A DNA stretch of 64,000 nt from the NCBI RefSeq assembly GCF_013363975.1, contig NZ_JABWGN010000010.1:186001-250000 (forward strand), written 5' to 3'. The notes below the pieces were generated by a model. The model was not told where the DNA came from, searched no databases, and saw only the letters and a program-made list of their open reading frames with translations. Positions 25,206 through 32,851 of this stretch are shown piece after piece. This DNA is from Nonomuraea montanisoli (GTDB lineage Bacteria; Actinomycetota; Actinomycetes; Streptosporangiales; Streptosporangiaceae). Positions within the stretch are counted from its first letter, which is position 1; every line of letters begins with the position of its first letter. The translations under genes were made by a program, and so were the position numbers.

Positions 25206-27738
25206 ACCCGCCCGCCACCAGCGCGGCCAGTAGCGGCAGCCCGAGCACGATCGCGGCGAGGTAGGGCCACGGGGCCGCGATCACGGTGGATCCCGCCATG
25301 CCGGCCATGACGAAGGCGGAGTTCATGGCGAAGGCCAGCGCGATCCCGGTGACCAGACCCGCCACCAGCCCCACGAGGGTCCCCACCCCCGCGACGAAAG
25401 CGGCCTGGGCCGCCACGACGAGCCGCCGCGTCCGCCGCGCGCCGCCGACGGCCGACAGCGTGTCGAGGTCGCGCCGCATGTCGGCCGCCGCGAGCCCGGT
25501 GGCGGCGAAGGTGCCGCCGAGCACCAGGAGCGCGGTCAGGGCGAGGGCGGCCACGAGCATCTCCGTGTCTCTGTCGACGTGGCCGAGCTCAACCTGCGCG
25601 TTCACGCGCATGTCCACCGCCAGCAGATCCTGCTCGAACCGTTCCTCGTCGGCCGGGCGATACCGGAGGTACAGCTCGTGCTCGACCAGCTTGTAGCCCT
25701 CCTTGGTGAACACCGCCGAAGGGACGACGGCGCCGCCCTGCCGCGCGTCGGCGCCCCGTGCCACCACGGCCGGCACCCGGATCCGCTTGACGCGTTCCGA
25801 GTCCATCTTCAGGGGCACCTCGATCTCCAGCACGCCGTCGCGCAGGAGCCTTCCGTCGAAGACCACGGCCTTCCCCTCCGCGAAGGCCGACGCCGCGCCT
25901 GTGTCGTGCCGCCCCTGCTGGAAGGCGAGCAGCCGCTCGTCCCCGATCATCACTCGTCCACCGGGACACACCGCCTCCCGGCACACCCGTTGCCGGAAGT
26001 CCGCCGTCAGTGCGAGCCGCTCGACGCCGACCACCGCCTGCCCGGGGATCAGCTCCACGCCGGGGAGCTTCCGGTTGAGGGCGTCCCGGACCTTGGCCCA
26101 GGCCGCGTCGTCGATCCCGTCGAAGGTGCTCACCCGCGTGGTTCCGACGGGCATGAGAGGCTGGTAGCGCGCCTCGTCGGTCGCGTTGGCGCTGGTGACA
26201 CCGACTCCCACCGCGACCGCCGCCATGGTGGCCGCCATGACCGCCGCCGCGGCCGAGGCCGTGCGCGTGCGGTGGCGTACGGCGTCACGCACCGACAGCC
26301 GGGCCGGCAGGGGCAGTCCGGGGGCCAGCCGTCCCATGAACCGGACCAGCCGCGGCATCAGCGCGACCAGGCCGAGCACCACCAGCACCGACGCCATCAC
26401 GATCGCGAGCCGGCGCTCGTGCGTCACGAGCAGCGCCGCCGCCGTCGCCCCCAGGCCGAGCAGCACCAGCACGAGACCCAGGACGGGCCGGCCGCCGCGG
26501 GCGCGGATCTCCCCCACCTCGCCCTCCCGGCCCGACAGCACCTGGACCGGGCTCTGCCGCGCGGCCTGCACCGCCGGCACCACGGCCGCGACGAGACCGC
26601 TGACCAGGCCCAGCGCGGCGACCCCGAGCACCTGCCCCCACGGCACGTCCAGCGGCCCGAGGGGCGTTCCCGACCGCGCGACGTAGGGCGCGGCCAGCCA
26701 GGCGCCGCCGACGCCGAGCGGGACGCCGAGCACGGTGGCGGCACCGCCCAGCACCAGGCCGTCGGCCAGCACGATCGCCCTGAGATGGGCGGCCGACCCG
26801 CCCTGGGCCGCGATCACGGCCAGCTCGCGCCTGCGCCGCCGCAGGCCCACCGCGAAGGCCGGCCCGGCCAGCAGGACGGTCTCCATGACGACGATGATCA
26901 CGATGGTGGCGACCCAGAGCAGAGTGTCGTTCTGCAGCCGCTCGTCCCGGAGGTAGGAATCACCGGGAGTTTCGCCGGCCTCGATGACGGCGCGGGACGA
27001 GACCATCAGCCCCACGGCGTTCAGCCTGCGCACGTCGTCCCACTGGAGCGGGGCGGGCGTGTCGGCGAGCCAGAAGTTGGGGGCGTTGTCCTTGAGCAGG
27101 ACCGAGCCGGGAAGGCTGATGAGCTCCATGTCGCCGGGCCTGTTGGGGTTCTCGGCGATGCCGACGACTTTTCGGGGGCGGTCCCACCGGGTGACCTTGA
27201 GGGTGTCGCCCACGCGCACGCCCGCGTCCGCGAGTGCCGGGGCGACGACGATCTCGTCCCGCGTGGCGGCGAACCTGCCCTCCGTGAGCCGGCGGATCCC
27301 CCGCGCGAGCGGATCGCGCAGATCCCCCTCGAGCAGGAGCATCCGCTCGTAGCCGTCGGCCAGGCGCGCCTCCACGTTGGTGTCCCGGAACGGAACCAGC
27401 CGGGCGCCGCCGAGGAAGGCGCGGAGCTTGTCCGTCGTCCGCTGCTGCGGCTCGCGCTGCTCCGCGCCCGCCGTGTCGCCGGGCGTCCAGGCGTCACCGG
27501 AGAAGTCCTGGCGGATGGGGAAGTCCGTGGACCCCACGGCGGAGATCCGCGCGTCGGCCGCGCCGATCCGGGTCGTCAGCCCTTCGAGCGGGCTCACCTG
27601 CAGCGTGCGGTAGCCGGTGAACAGGGCGGTGAAGACGAGCACCGGTAAGCCGATCATCACCACGATCAGGGCACTGCGCCCCTTGAAGCGTCGCGCGTCC
27701 CTGCGGGAGACGCGCAGCGCGGCGGTGAACGCGCTCAT
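25165..27738 (-). CDS. ABC transporter permease, FtsX/MacB type (two FtsX domains)
   Basis: This 857-residue permease has an N-terminal membrane segment (residues 22-45), a large extracytoplasmic domain, a first FtsX membrane block of three to four helices (about 270-430), a further pair near 440-500, a second extracytoplasmic domain and a C-terminal FtsX block (about 735-845). This is the doubled FtsX layout of actinobacterial LolCDE/MacB-like exporters and lipid or peptide-antibiotic detoxifiers. Its start overlaps the ATPase stop by 4 nt (ATGA), so the two are translationally coupled. The C-terminal codons overlap the convergent symporter gene. Confidence 0.92.
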   Translation of the reverse strand: MSAFTAALRVSRRDARRFKGRSALIVVMIGLPVLVFTALFTGYRTLQVSPLEGLTTRIGAADARISAVGSTDFPIRQDFSGDAWTPGDTAGAEQREPQQRTTDKLRAFLGGARLVPFRDTNVEARLADGYERMLLLEGDLRDPLARGIRRLTEGRFAATRDEIVVAPALADAGVRVGDTLKVTRWDRPRKVVGIAENPNRPGDMELISLPGSVLLKDNAPNFWLADTPAPLQWDDVRRLNAVGLMVSSRAVIEAGETPGDSYLRDERLQNDTLLWVATIVIIVVMETVLLAGPAFAVGLRRRRRELAVIAAQGGSAAHLRAIVLADGLVLGGAATVLGVPLGVGGAWLAAPYVARSGTPLGPLDVPWGQVLGVAALGLVSGLVAAVVPAVQAARQSPVQVLSGREGEVGEIRARGGRPVLGLVLVLLGLGATAAALLVTHERRLAIVMASVLVVLGLVALMPRLVRFMGRLAPGLPLPARLSVRDAVRHRTRTASAAAAVMAATMAAVAVGVGVTSANATDEARYQPLMPVGTTRVSTFDGIDDAAWAKVRDALNRKLPGVELIPGQAVVGVERLALTADFRQRVCREAVCPGGRVMIGDERLLAFQQGRHDTGAASAFAEGKAVVFDGRLLRDGVLEIEVPLKMDSERVKRIRVPAVVARGADARQGGAVVPSAVFTKEGYKLVEHELYLRYRPADEERFEQDLLAVDMRVNAQVELGHVDRDTEMLVAALALTALLVLGGTFAATGLAAADMRRDLDTLSAVGGARRTRRLVVAAQAAFVAGVGTLVGLVAGLVTGIALAFAMNSAFVMAGMAGSTVIAAPWPYLAAIVLGLPLLAALVAGGFTRTRWTPARRLA

Positions 27739-28415
27739 CGGGCGCTCTCCAGCCGGACGGCTGCGGCGTCCACGATCTCGCCGTCGCGCAGGTAGACGAC
27801 CCGGTCGGCCCAGGCCGCGTACCGGGGCTCGTGGGTGACGAGCAGCACCGCCCCGCCCGCGTCGCAGCGCTCGCGCAGCAGCCGCATGATCTCGTCGCCG
27901 GTCGCCGTGTCGAGCGCGCCGGTCGGCTCGTCGGCCAGCAGCAGCCGGCGCTCCCCCGCCAGCGCCCGCGCGATGGCGACCCGCTGCCGCTGCCCCCCGG
28001 ACAGCTCCTCGGGGAAGCGGTCGGCGATCTCCCGCACCCCGACCTCGGTCAGGGCCTCCAGCGCCTCGGTCCGCGCCCGGCCCGCGCGCACCCCGTCGAG
28101 CTCCCGGGGCAGCATCACGTTCTCGGCCGCCGTGAGCGACGGGATGAGGTTGAGGTCCTGGAAGACGAAACCGACCTCGCGGCGGCGCAGCGCCGCCAGG
28201 TCCTTGACGGCGGCCAGGTCCGTGCCGCCGATGGTCACGCTGCCCGAGGTGGGGCGGTCGAGGCCGCCCGCCACGTTCAGCAGCGTGGACTTGCCCGAGC
28301 CGGACGGTCCCATCACGGCGACCAGCTCGCCGCGCGCGACGTCAAGGCTCACCCCCTTCAGGGCGTGTACATCGCCGTGGACGCGTGTCACGTCCCGCAG
28401 CTTCACCACAGTCAT
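27735..28415 (-). CDS. ABC transporter ATP-binding protein, LolD/MacB family
   Basis: This 226-residue ATPase has all nucleotide-binding motifs: Walker A GPSGSGKST (about 36-44), Q-loop FVFQDLNLIPSL, signature LSGGQRQRVAIARAL, Walker B RLLLADEPTGALD and switch His in LLVTHEP. It pairs with the FtsX permease just downstream (4-nt overlap) and is itself overlapped by 4 nt with the PadR gene upstream. The start at ATG 28415 is fixed by this coupling; a longer frame reaching 28691 is an artefact running into padR. The exported substrate is unknown. Confidence 0.95.
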   Translation of the reverse strand: MTVVKLRDVTRVHGDVHALKGVSLDVARGELVAVMGPSGSGKSTLLNVAGGLDRPTSGSVTIGGTDLAAVKDLAALRRREVGFVFQDLNLIPSLTAAENVMLPRELDGVRAGRARTEALEALTEVGVREIADRFPEELSGGQRQRVAIARALAGERRLLLADEPTGALDTATGDEIMRLLRERCDAGGAVLLVTHEPRYAAWADRVVYLRDGEIVDAAAVRLESAR

Positions 28416-28924
28416 GAGTGCTTCTCCCTGAGAACGGCCTCGCAGTGGTCCAGCCAGCGCTGTTCCGCCTCGGCCTTGAAGATCAACGAATCGAGGACGA
28501 GCCGTTCGGCGAGCCCGCCCGACGCGGTCCGCTTGGCCCGCGTGAGGTCCTGCAGCGTCCGCATCGCGGCCATGCGCTGCGCCAGGATGACCGCCTGGAC
28601 GTCCACGCTCCCCATGGCGACGGCCATGGCCAGCTTGATGGCCAGCTCGTCCCGAGGCCGGCCGGCCTGGTCGACGGGGGTGCTGAACCATCGCCCCAGT
28701 TCCTCCCGGCCGGCCTCGGTGATCGTGTAGACCGCCCGTCCCTGGTCGTCGGTGCCGCCAGGGGCGACCAGGGAGTCGCGTTCCATCCGGGAGAGCGTCG
28801 TGTAGACCTGGCCGATGTTGAGCGGCCAGGTCGCCCCCGTCGACGCCTCGAATTCCACCCGGAGCTGATATCCGTACCGCGGCCCCTTGCTCAGCAGCGC
28901 GAGGAGCCCGTGTCTGATCGACAT
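28412..28924 (-). CDS. PadR family regulator of the FtsX-type ABC exporter
   Basis: The 170-residue protein begins MSIRHGLLALLSKGPRYGYQL, with the winged-helix recognition segment NIGQVYTTLSRMERDSLV, and has a C-terminal PadR helical domain (DELAIKLAMAVA to the end). It is the first gene of a tightly coupled padR-ATPase-permease operon, each overlapping by 4 nt. Two 11-bp palindromes lie 2 bp upstream of its start codon, leaving no room for a ribosome-binding site, so the mRNA is probably leaderless. Expected role: autorepressor released by an exported toxic compound. Confidence 0.93.
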   Translation of the reverse strand: MSIRHGLLALLSKGPRYGYQLRVEFEASTGATWPLNIGQVYTTLSRMERDSLVAPGGTDDQGRAVYTITEAGREELGRWFSTPVDQAGRPRDELAIKLAMAVAMGSVDVQAVILAQRMAAMRTLQDLTRAKRTASGGLAERLVLDSLIFKAEAEQRWLDHCEAVLREKHS

Positions 28925-28926
28925 GG

Positions 28927-28950
28927 ATACTGAGTATGCATACTGAGTAT
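28927..28950. promoter_or_regulatory. Tandem PadR operator
   Basis: ATACTGAGTAT occurs twice (28927-28937 and 28940-28950, 13-bp period). Each copy is an ATACT/AGTAT palindrome around a central G. PadR proteins of this class bind ATAC/GTAT-type palindromes. The sites overlap the likely minus-strand -10 region and lie 48 bp before the plus-strand promoter of the FHA gene. Confidence 0.8.
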
Positions 28951-28997
28951 GGTCACGGCAAGCCGAACGCCGGAACAGCCGCGGAATGCGCGGTTTC

Positions 28998-29027
28998 TGG
29001 ACAGAGAACGCGCACTGGCCCGATACT
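28998..29027 (+). promoter_or_regulatory. Promoter of the FHA-domain gene
   Basis: TGGACA (28998-29003) and GATACT (29022-29027) are spaced by 18 bp. The expected transcription start falls within a few bases of ATG 29034, which suggests a leaderless or nearly leaderless mRNA. Confidence 0.55.
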
Positions 29028-29033
29028 CGGGGC

Positions 29034-29585
29034 ATGAGCTCGACGCATCCTCCGTTTCGCGCCTCCGACGGAGAACGTGATCGCGCGATCGGCGAGCTCC
29101 GCGACCGGGCCGTGGAGGGCCGCATCTCCCACGACACCTTCGTGGGCCGGGTGGACCAGGCTTTGCGTGCCCGCAATCGCGACGAGCTCGACCGTCTGGT
29201 GGCCGACCTGCCGCGGCGCAGGACGTTCCGGCAGCGCGTGACCGACGTGGTGGCCTCGGCCTCCGACTTCACCACCGGCCTGCGCGCCGCCTGGCGCCGG
29301 CCGCGCCTGCCCCGGCTGGCGCTGCCCGACGACGATCGCGTCCGTTACGTGGTGGGCCGGGGAGCGGCGTGCGACCTCGTCCTGTCCGACCTCACCGTCT
29401 CGCGCGTCCACGCCGAGCTGCGGCGCGAGGAGGGCGGCGGCTGGATGCTGGTCGACCTCGGCTCGCTCAACGGCACGCGGCTCAACGGCTGGCGGCTCGT
29501 GGGGCCGGCCCGGGTCAAGTCGGGCGACGAGATCTCGTTCGGCGACTGCGGCTTCCTGCTCAGCTCGGGGCAGCCCTCCACCTGA
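29034..29585 (+). CDS. DUF1707 and FHA domain protein
   Basis: The 183-residue protein has an N-terminal DUF1707 (SHOCT-like) module, RASDGERDRAIGELRDRAVE with ISHDTFVGRVDQAL and LDRLVADLP (residues 8-63). A linker leads to a C-terminal FHA domain with YVVGRGAACDLVLSDLTVSR, the VHAEL core and DLGSLNGTRLNG (about 100-175). The FHA Gly-Arg, Ser-Arg-x-His and Asn-Gly residues are all present, so it should bind phosphothreonine partners of Ser/Thr kinases. No transmembrane segment is seen. ATG 29034 is chosen because the upstream frame (from 28986) crosses the promoter. Confidence 0.9.
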   Translation: MSSTHPPFRASDGERDRAIGELRDRAVEGRISHDTFVGRVDQALRARNRDELDRLVADLPRRRTFRQRVTDVVASASDFTTGLRAAWRRPRLPRLALPDDDRVRYVVGRGAACDLVLSDLTVSRVHAELRREEGGGWMLVDLGSLNGTRLNGWRLVGPARVKSGDEISFGDCGFLLSSGQPST

Positions 29586-29612
29586 CCGGGGGGCTCTTTC
29601 CGCGGCCCCCGG
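29586..29612. terminator. Hairpin between FHA gene and ABC permease
   Basis: CCGGGGGG and GGCCCCCGG flank a 10-nt loop directly after the FHA gene stop, in a convergent intergenic region. Probably a terminator for the plus-strand gene. Confidence 0.6.
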
Positions 29613-29716
29613 AAACAGTTCAGGACCGACCGGCCCCGGTCGTCACCGGTGACCAGCCGGTCCTGGTGACCGCTGGGGAAGGGGAAGCCGGCCTGACGCG
29701 CAGGCATGCGGCCGAC

Positions 29717-30520
29717 CTAGGAGATCTTGCGGCGGTAGGTCCTCATGGCGAAGGCGTACGCGACGACGAGGATGCCGACGCACCACGCGAGGGCGATCCA
29801 GATGTCGGTGCCGACCGGCGTCCCGGTGAACAGGGCGCGGATGGCGTTGACGATGGAGGTCACCGGCTGGTTCTCGGCGAAGAAGCGCACCGGGCCGGGC
29901 ATGGTGGCGGTGGGCACGAACGCCGAGCTGAGGAAGGGCAGGAAGATGAGCGGGTAGGAGAACGCGCTCGCGCCTTCCATGGTCTTGGCGGACAGGCCGG
30001 GGATGACGGCGATCCAGGTCAGCGCCAGGGTGAACAGGATCAGGATGCCCGCGACCGCGAGCCAGGCCGACACTCCCGCTCCCGAGCGGAAGCCCATGAG
30101 CAGGGCCACGAGCGTCACGACCACCAGCGAGATCAGGTTGGCGACCAGCGAGGTCAGCACGTGCGCCCACAGCACCGACGACCGCGCGGTCGGCATCGAC
30201 TGGAAGCGCTCGAAGATGCCGCCCTTCATGTCCATGAACAGCCGGTACGCGGTGTAGGCGATGCCCGAGGCGACCGTGATGAGCAGGATGCCGGGCAGCA
30301 TGTAGTTCACGTACGAGGAGTCCGACCCTGTTCTGATCGCGCCGCCGAACACGTAGACGAACATCAGCATCATGGCGATCGGCATGATCGCGGTCGTGAT
30401 GATGGTGTCCGGGCTGCGCGTGATGTGGCGCAGGGACCGTCCCAGCAGGACGGTGGTGTCGCCGAAGAAGTGCTTGCTCATCGCTGTTCCTTGGGTCTTC
30501 GTGGCTTCGGTGTTCGTCAT
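29717..30520 (-). CDS. ABC-2 type permease, DrrB family
   Basis: This 267-residue protein has six hydrophobic segments and the ABC-2 features of daunorubicin-resistance permeases: SRSLRHITRSPDTIITTAIMPI-like opening, the GGIFERFQSMPTARSSVLWAHV coupling loop (about residues 108-130), and FVPTATMPGPVRFFAENQPVTSIVNA before the last helix. It forms the membrane part of an efflux pump with the ATPase upstream. ATG 30520 overlaps the ATPase stop by 4 nt (ATGA); the internal ATG of MSKHFF is less likely. Confidence 0.93.
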   Translation of the reverse strand: MTNTEATKTQGTAMSKHFFGDTTVLLGRSLRHITRSPDTIITTAIMPIAMMLMFVYVFGGAIRTGSDSSYVNYMLPGILLITVASGIAYTAYRLFMDMKGGIFERFQSMPTARSSVLWAHVLTSLVANLISLVVVTLVALLMGFRSGAGVSAWLAVAGILILFTLALTWIAVIPGLSAKTMEGASAFSYPLIFLPFLSSAFVPTATMPGPVRFFAENQPVTSIVNAIRALFTGTPVGTDIWIALAWCVGILVVAYAFAMRTYRRKIS

Positions 30521-31281
30521 GCCTTGGTGCCGACGAGGGTGAGGAAGACGTCCTCGAGGGTCGGCTGCTTCTCGACGTACTCGACCTTGGCGGGCGGGAG
30601 CAGTTGCTTGAGCTCGGCCAGGGTGCCGTTGACGATGATCCGGCCCTCGTGCAGGATCGCGATCCGGTCGGCGAGCTGTTCGGCCTCGTCCAGGTACTGC
30701 GTGGTGAGCAGCACCGTCGTGCCCTGGTCGGCGAGCTCCCTGACGGCCTGCCACACCTCGATGCGGGCCTGGGGGTCGAGCCCGGTCGTCGGCTCGTCGA
30801 GGAAGATGATCGGCGGATCGCCGATCAGGCTCATCGCGATGTCGAGGCGGCGGCGCATGCCTCCCGAGTACGTCGCCGCCTTCCGGCCGCCCGCGTCGGT
30901 CAGCGAGAACCGCTCCAGCAGGTCGTCGGCGATCTTTCCTGGGTTCTTGAGGTGCCGCAGCCGGGCGACCAGCACCAGGTTCTCCCGCCCGCTGAGGATC
31001 TCGTCCACGGCGGCGAACTGCCCGGTGAGGCTGATCGACTCACGCACGTTCGCGGCCTGCGTGGCGACGTCGAAGCCGTTCACGCGGGCCGTGCCCGCGT
31101 CGGCCTTGAGCAGCGTGGACAGGATCTTCACGGCAGTGGTCTTGCCCGCTCCGTTGGAGCCGAGCAGGGCGAAGATGCTGCCCCGCGCCACCTCGAAGTC
31201 CACGCCGCGCAGCACGTGCAGTTCCTTGTACGACTTCTCCAGGCCGTGCACCTGGATCGCCGGGGCTTGCTGGGTCGTCAT
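30517..31281 (-). CDS. ABC transporter ATP-binding protein, DrrA family
   Basis: The 254-residue ATPase carries Walker A LLGSNGAGKTTAVK, signature YSGGMRRRLDIAMSL, Walker B IIFLDEPTTGLDP and the C-terminal region of DrrA-type pumps (QPTLEDVFLTLVG). It energises the DrrB-like permease coupled downstream. These pumps export hydrophobic drugs such as anthracyclines. ATG 31281 follows AGGACAGAG; GTG 31284 is an alternative. A PadR-DUF1048 operon ends 369 nt upstream on the same strand and could be part of the same control unit. Confidence 0.94.
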   Translation of the reverse strand: MTTQQAPAIQVHGLEKSYKELHVLRGVDFEVARGSIFALLGSNGAGKTTAVKILSTLLKADAGTARVNGFDVATQAANVRESISLTGQFAAVDEILSGRENLVLVARLRHLKNPGKIADDLLERFSLTDAGGRKAATYSGGMRRRLDIAMSLIGDPPIIFLDEPTTGLDPQARIEVWQAVRELADQGTTVLLTTQYLDEAEQLADRIAILHEGRIIVNGTLAELKQLLPPAKVEYVEKQPTLEDVFLTLVGTKA

Positions 31282-31649
31282 CACTCTGTCCTGTCCTGTG
31301 GTGGGGGTGGTGTCGCCGGCAGCGCGGGCGACGGCGCTGGTGAGGGGGTTGCGTTCGCGGGCCCGGTGCTAGCGGAGGCTTGAGCGGGTGGGGCCGGGTG
31401 AGCTGTTCATGGCGTCCACCATCGCCGGAAGCGCTGATACCGGCCTGTCGCCGTACTGACACGGCCGCCGACGCGACACCGCGGCAGGCTGCTCACCTCG
31501 CGGATCGGGGTTCGTACCTGCACGTGGCCCTCGCCGGCGTCGCGGCAGGTCGCCTCAAGAGTGCGGGCTGGGCCAGGTGGGGGCGGGTGAGAAGGCTGTC
31601 GACGGTCGGGGATCCGGTGCTCTTCTCCGCCGGCACCGGTCGGCGGGTG
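31282..31649 (-). other. Intergenic region upstream of drrA-like gene
   Basis: The 368 bases have no supportable gene. A GC-rich hairpin (CCGCCGGC near 31628 with GTCGGCGGG near 31641) follows the DUF1048 gene and may be its terminator. I could not pick a convincing promoter for the ABC pair. Confidence 0.5.
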
Positions 31650-31976
31650 TCACTTCCCGGCCGTGCCGGGCTTCCCGCTGACGGACTCCTGGTAGACGTC
31701 CGCGTAGGTGCGCGAGTCCTTGATCAGGCCGTCGCAGAAGGCGGCGACGTCATCGCCGGTGAGGTCCAGGACTCCCCTGCCGGCCGCGACGCCCTCCTCG
31801 AAGAATTCGAGGATGCCCGTGAGCAGCGACCCGTCGACCAGGTCGATCGGTCCGACCTTGAAGAGGTACTTCTGCATCTCCTTGTAGACGATCTGGTAGT
31901 CCGGCGGAAGCGCCTTGACCCGCGCCACGTGCGCCCGCCACTGCTTCTTGCCCTCGATGATGTCTCGGATGCCCAC
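31650..31976 (-). CDS. DUF1048 family protein (second copy)
   Basis: This 108-residue helical protein, beginning MGIRDIIEGKKQWRAHVARVKALPPDY with YKEMQKYLFK and LTGDDVAAFCDGLIKD, matches the DUF1048 pattern of a helical bundle with a conserved W..H..R...LP.DY start. The function is unknown; members commonly occur beside PadR regulators. The GTG start follows the stop of the preceding paralogue by one base, so they are co-translated. The two copies share the motif order (K-W...LP.D...EI/EM..YL, GDDV..FC..L) but are clearly diverged. Confidence 0.85.
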   Translation of the reverse strand: MGIRDIIEGKKQWRAHVARVKALPPDYQIVYKEMQKYLFKVGPIDLVDGSLLTGILEFFEEGVAAGRGVLDLTGDDVAAFCDGLIKDSRTYADVYQESVSGKPGTAGK

Positions 31977-31977
31977 G

Positions 31978-32334
31978 TCAGCCTCCCAGCCGGCCCAGCT
32001 TCTTCGCCACGTTCCTGTTCAACTGCTCGCGCCAGCGGTCGCGATAGCCCCGGGCCCCTTCTCCGCCGGCCAGCGCCGCGCAGAAGCCCTTGATGTCGTC
32101 ACCCAGCACCTCGCGAATGCTCTGCCCGTCGGATGCCGTCTCCTCGAGCAGCGCCAGAGCATTGTCGAGAATCGGCATCAGGTTCCGGCCCGTGAAGTCC
32201 GCGTAGAGGGAAAGGTGTCCCTTGATCTCCTCCCACGCCGCCCGGTGGTCGGCCGGCAACGCCTCGGCCCGCGCCTCGAACGCCTTCCATTCCCTGGTGA
32301 GATCGCTGCCCGTCATGGTCTCCCAGAACTTCAT
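31978..32334 (-). CDS. DUF1048 family protein (first copy)
   Basis: This 118-residue helical protein begins MKFWETMTGSDLTREWKAFE, with LPADHRAAWEEIKGHL and LGDDIKGFCAALAGGEGARGYRDRW. It belongs to the same family as the next gene. ATG 32334 overlaps the PadR stop by 4 nt (ATGA); the longer frame to 32382 lies inside padR. A role as an effector or co-regulator of the PadR protein is a guess based on position only. Confidence 0.85.
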   Translation of the reverse strand: MKFWETMTGSDLTREWKAFEARAEALPADHRAAWEEIKGHLSLYADFTGRNLMPILDNALALLEETASDGQSIREVLGDDIKGFCAALAGGEGARGYRDRWREQLNRNVAKKLGRLGG

Positions 32335-32657
32335 CTCCCGCCCTCCCTGAGGTTGTTGATCCGCGATGAGAGGTACTCCCATTTCGCCCAGAACGTTGTG
32401 AGTTCTTCGCGCCCGGCGTCGTTGAGGGCGTAGAACTTGCGCGGCGGCCCCACCCCGGACGGTCGTTTCGTCACCTGGACGAGCCCGTTCTTCTCCAGCC
32501 GCAGCAGGATGGTGTAAACCGTCCCTTCGACGACGTCGACGAAGCCGAGCTCGTTCAGCCGACGCGTGATGGCGTAGCCGTAGGTCTCCTCGCCGCCGAT
32601 GATCTCCAGCACGCAGCCCTCAAGCGTGCCCTTCAGCATCTCCGTCAGGTCGTGCAT
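32331..32657 (-). CDS. PadR family regulator (short form)
   Basis: This 108-residue single-domain PadR begins MHDLTEMLKGTLEGCVLEII, with ETYGYAITRRLNELGF, the recognition segment VEGTVYTILLRLEKNGLV, and a short C-terminal dimer helix. It is first in a padR-DUF1048-DUF1048 operon with a 4-nt overlap and then a 1-nt gap. AGAGGACC is the ribosome-binding site. A palindrome lies 20 bp upstream. It is divergent from the carboxypeptidase gene. Likely targets are its own operon and perhaps the DrrAB-like pump downstream. Confidence 0.93.
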   Translation of the reverse strand: MHDLTEMLKGTLEGCVLEIIGGEETYGYAITRRLNELGFVDVVEGTVYTILLRLEKNGLVQVTKRPSGVGPPRKFYALNDAGREELTTFWAKWEYLSSRINNLREGGR

Positions 32658-32676
32658 CGTGGTCCTCTTCGATCTA

Positions 32677-32692
32677 GGTACTTTGTAGTACC
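32677..32692. promoter_or_regulatory. PadR operator
   Basis: GGTACT-TTGT-AGTACC forms an inverted repeat, and a further half-site AGTACC follows at 32695-32700. It lies 20-43 bp before the padR start, at the expected promoter position. Confidence 0.7.
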
Positions 32693-32851
32693 GAGTACCA
32701 CTATACAGCACCACCGAGTAGTGGGCCAGCGCCTGATCTCCGTGTTCCATGACGCTCGCCGGAACGGCGAAAGATACGGATATTTGCGGATTACACCGCG
32801 TACGCGCTGCCCCATGATCCAGGGCGAGACCCCCAGCTCTTTGGAGACTCC

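Noticed and set aside
31380-32093. Plus-strand frame covering the gap before the DUF1048 genes
   Set aside because: No ribosome-binding site, no family similarity, and most of it is antisense to the DUF1048 gene.
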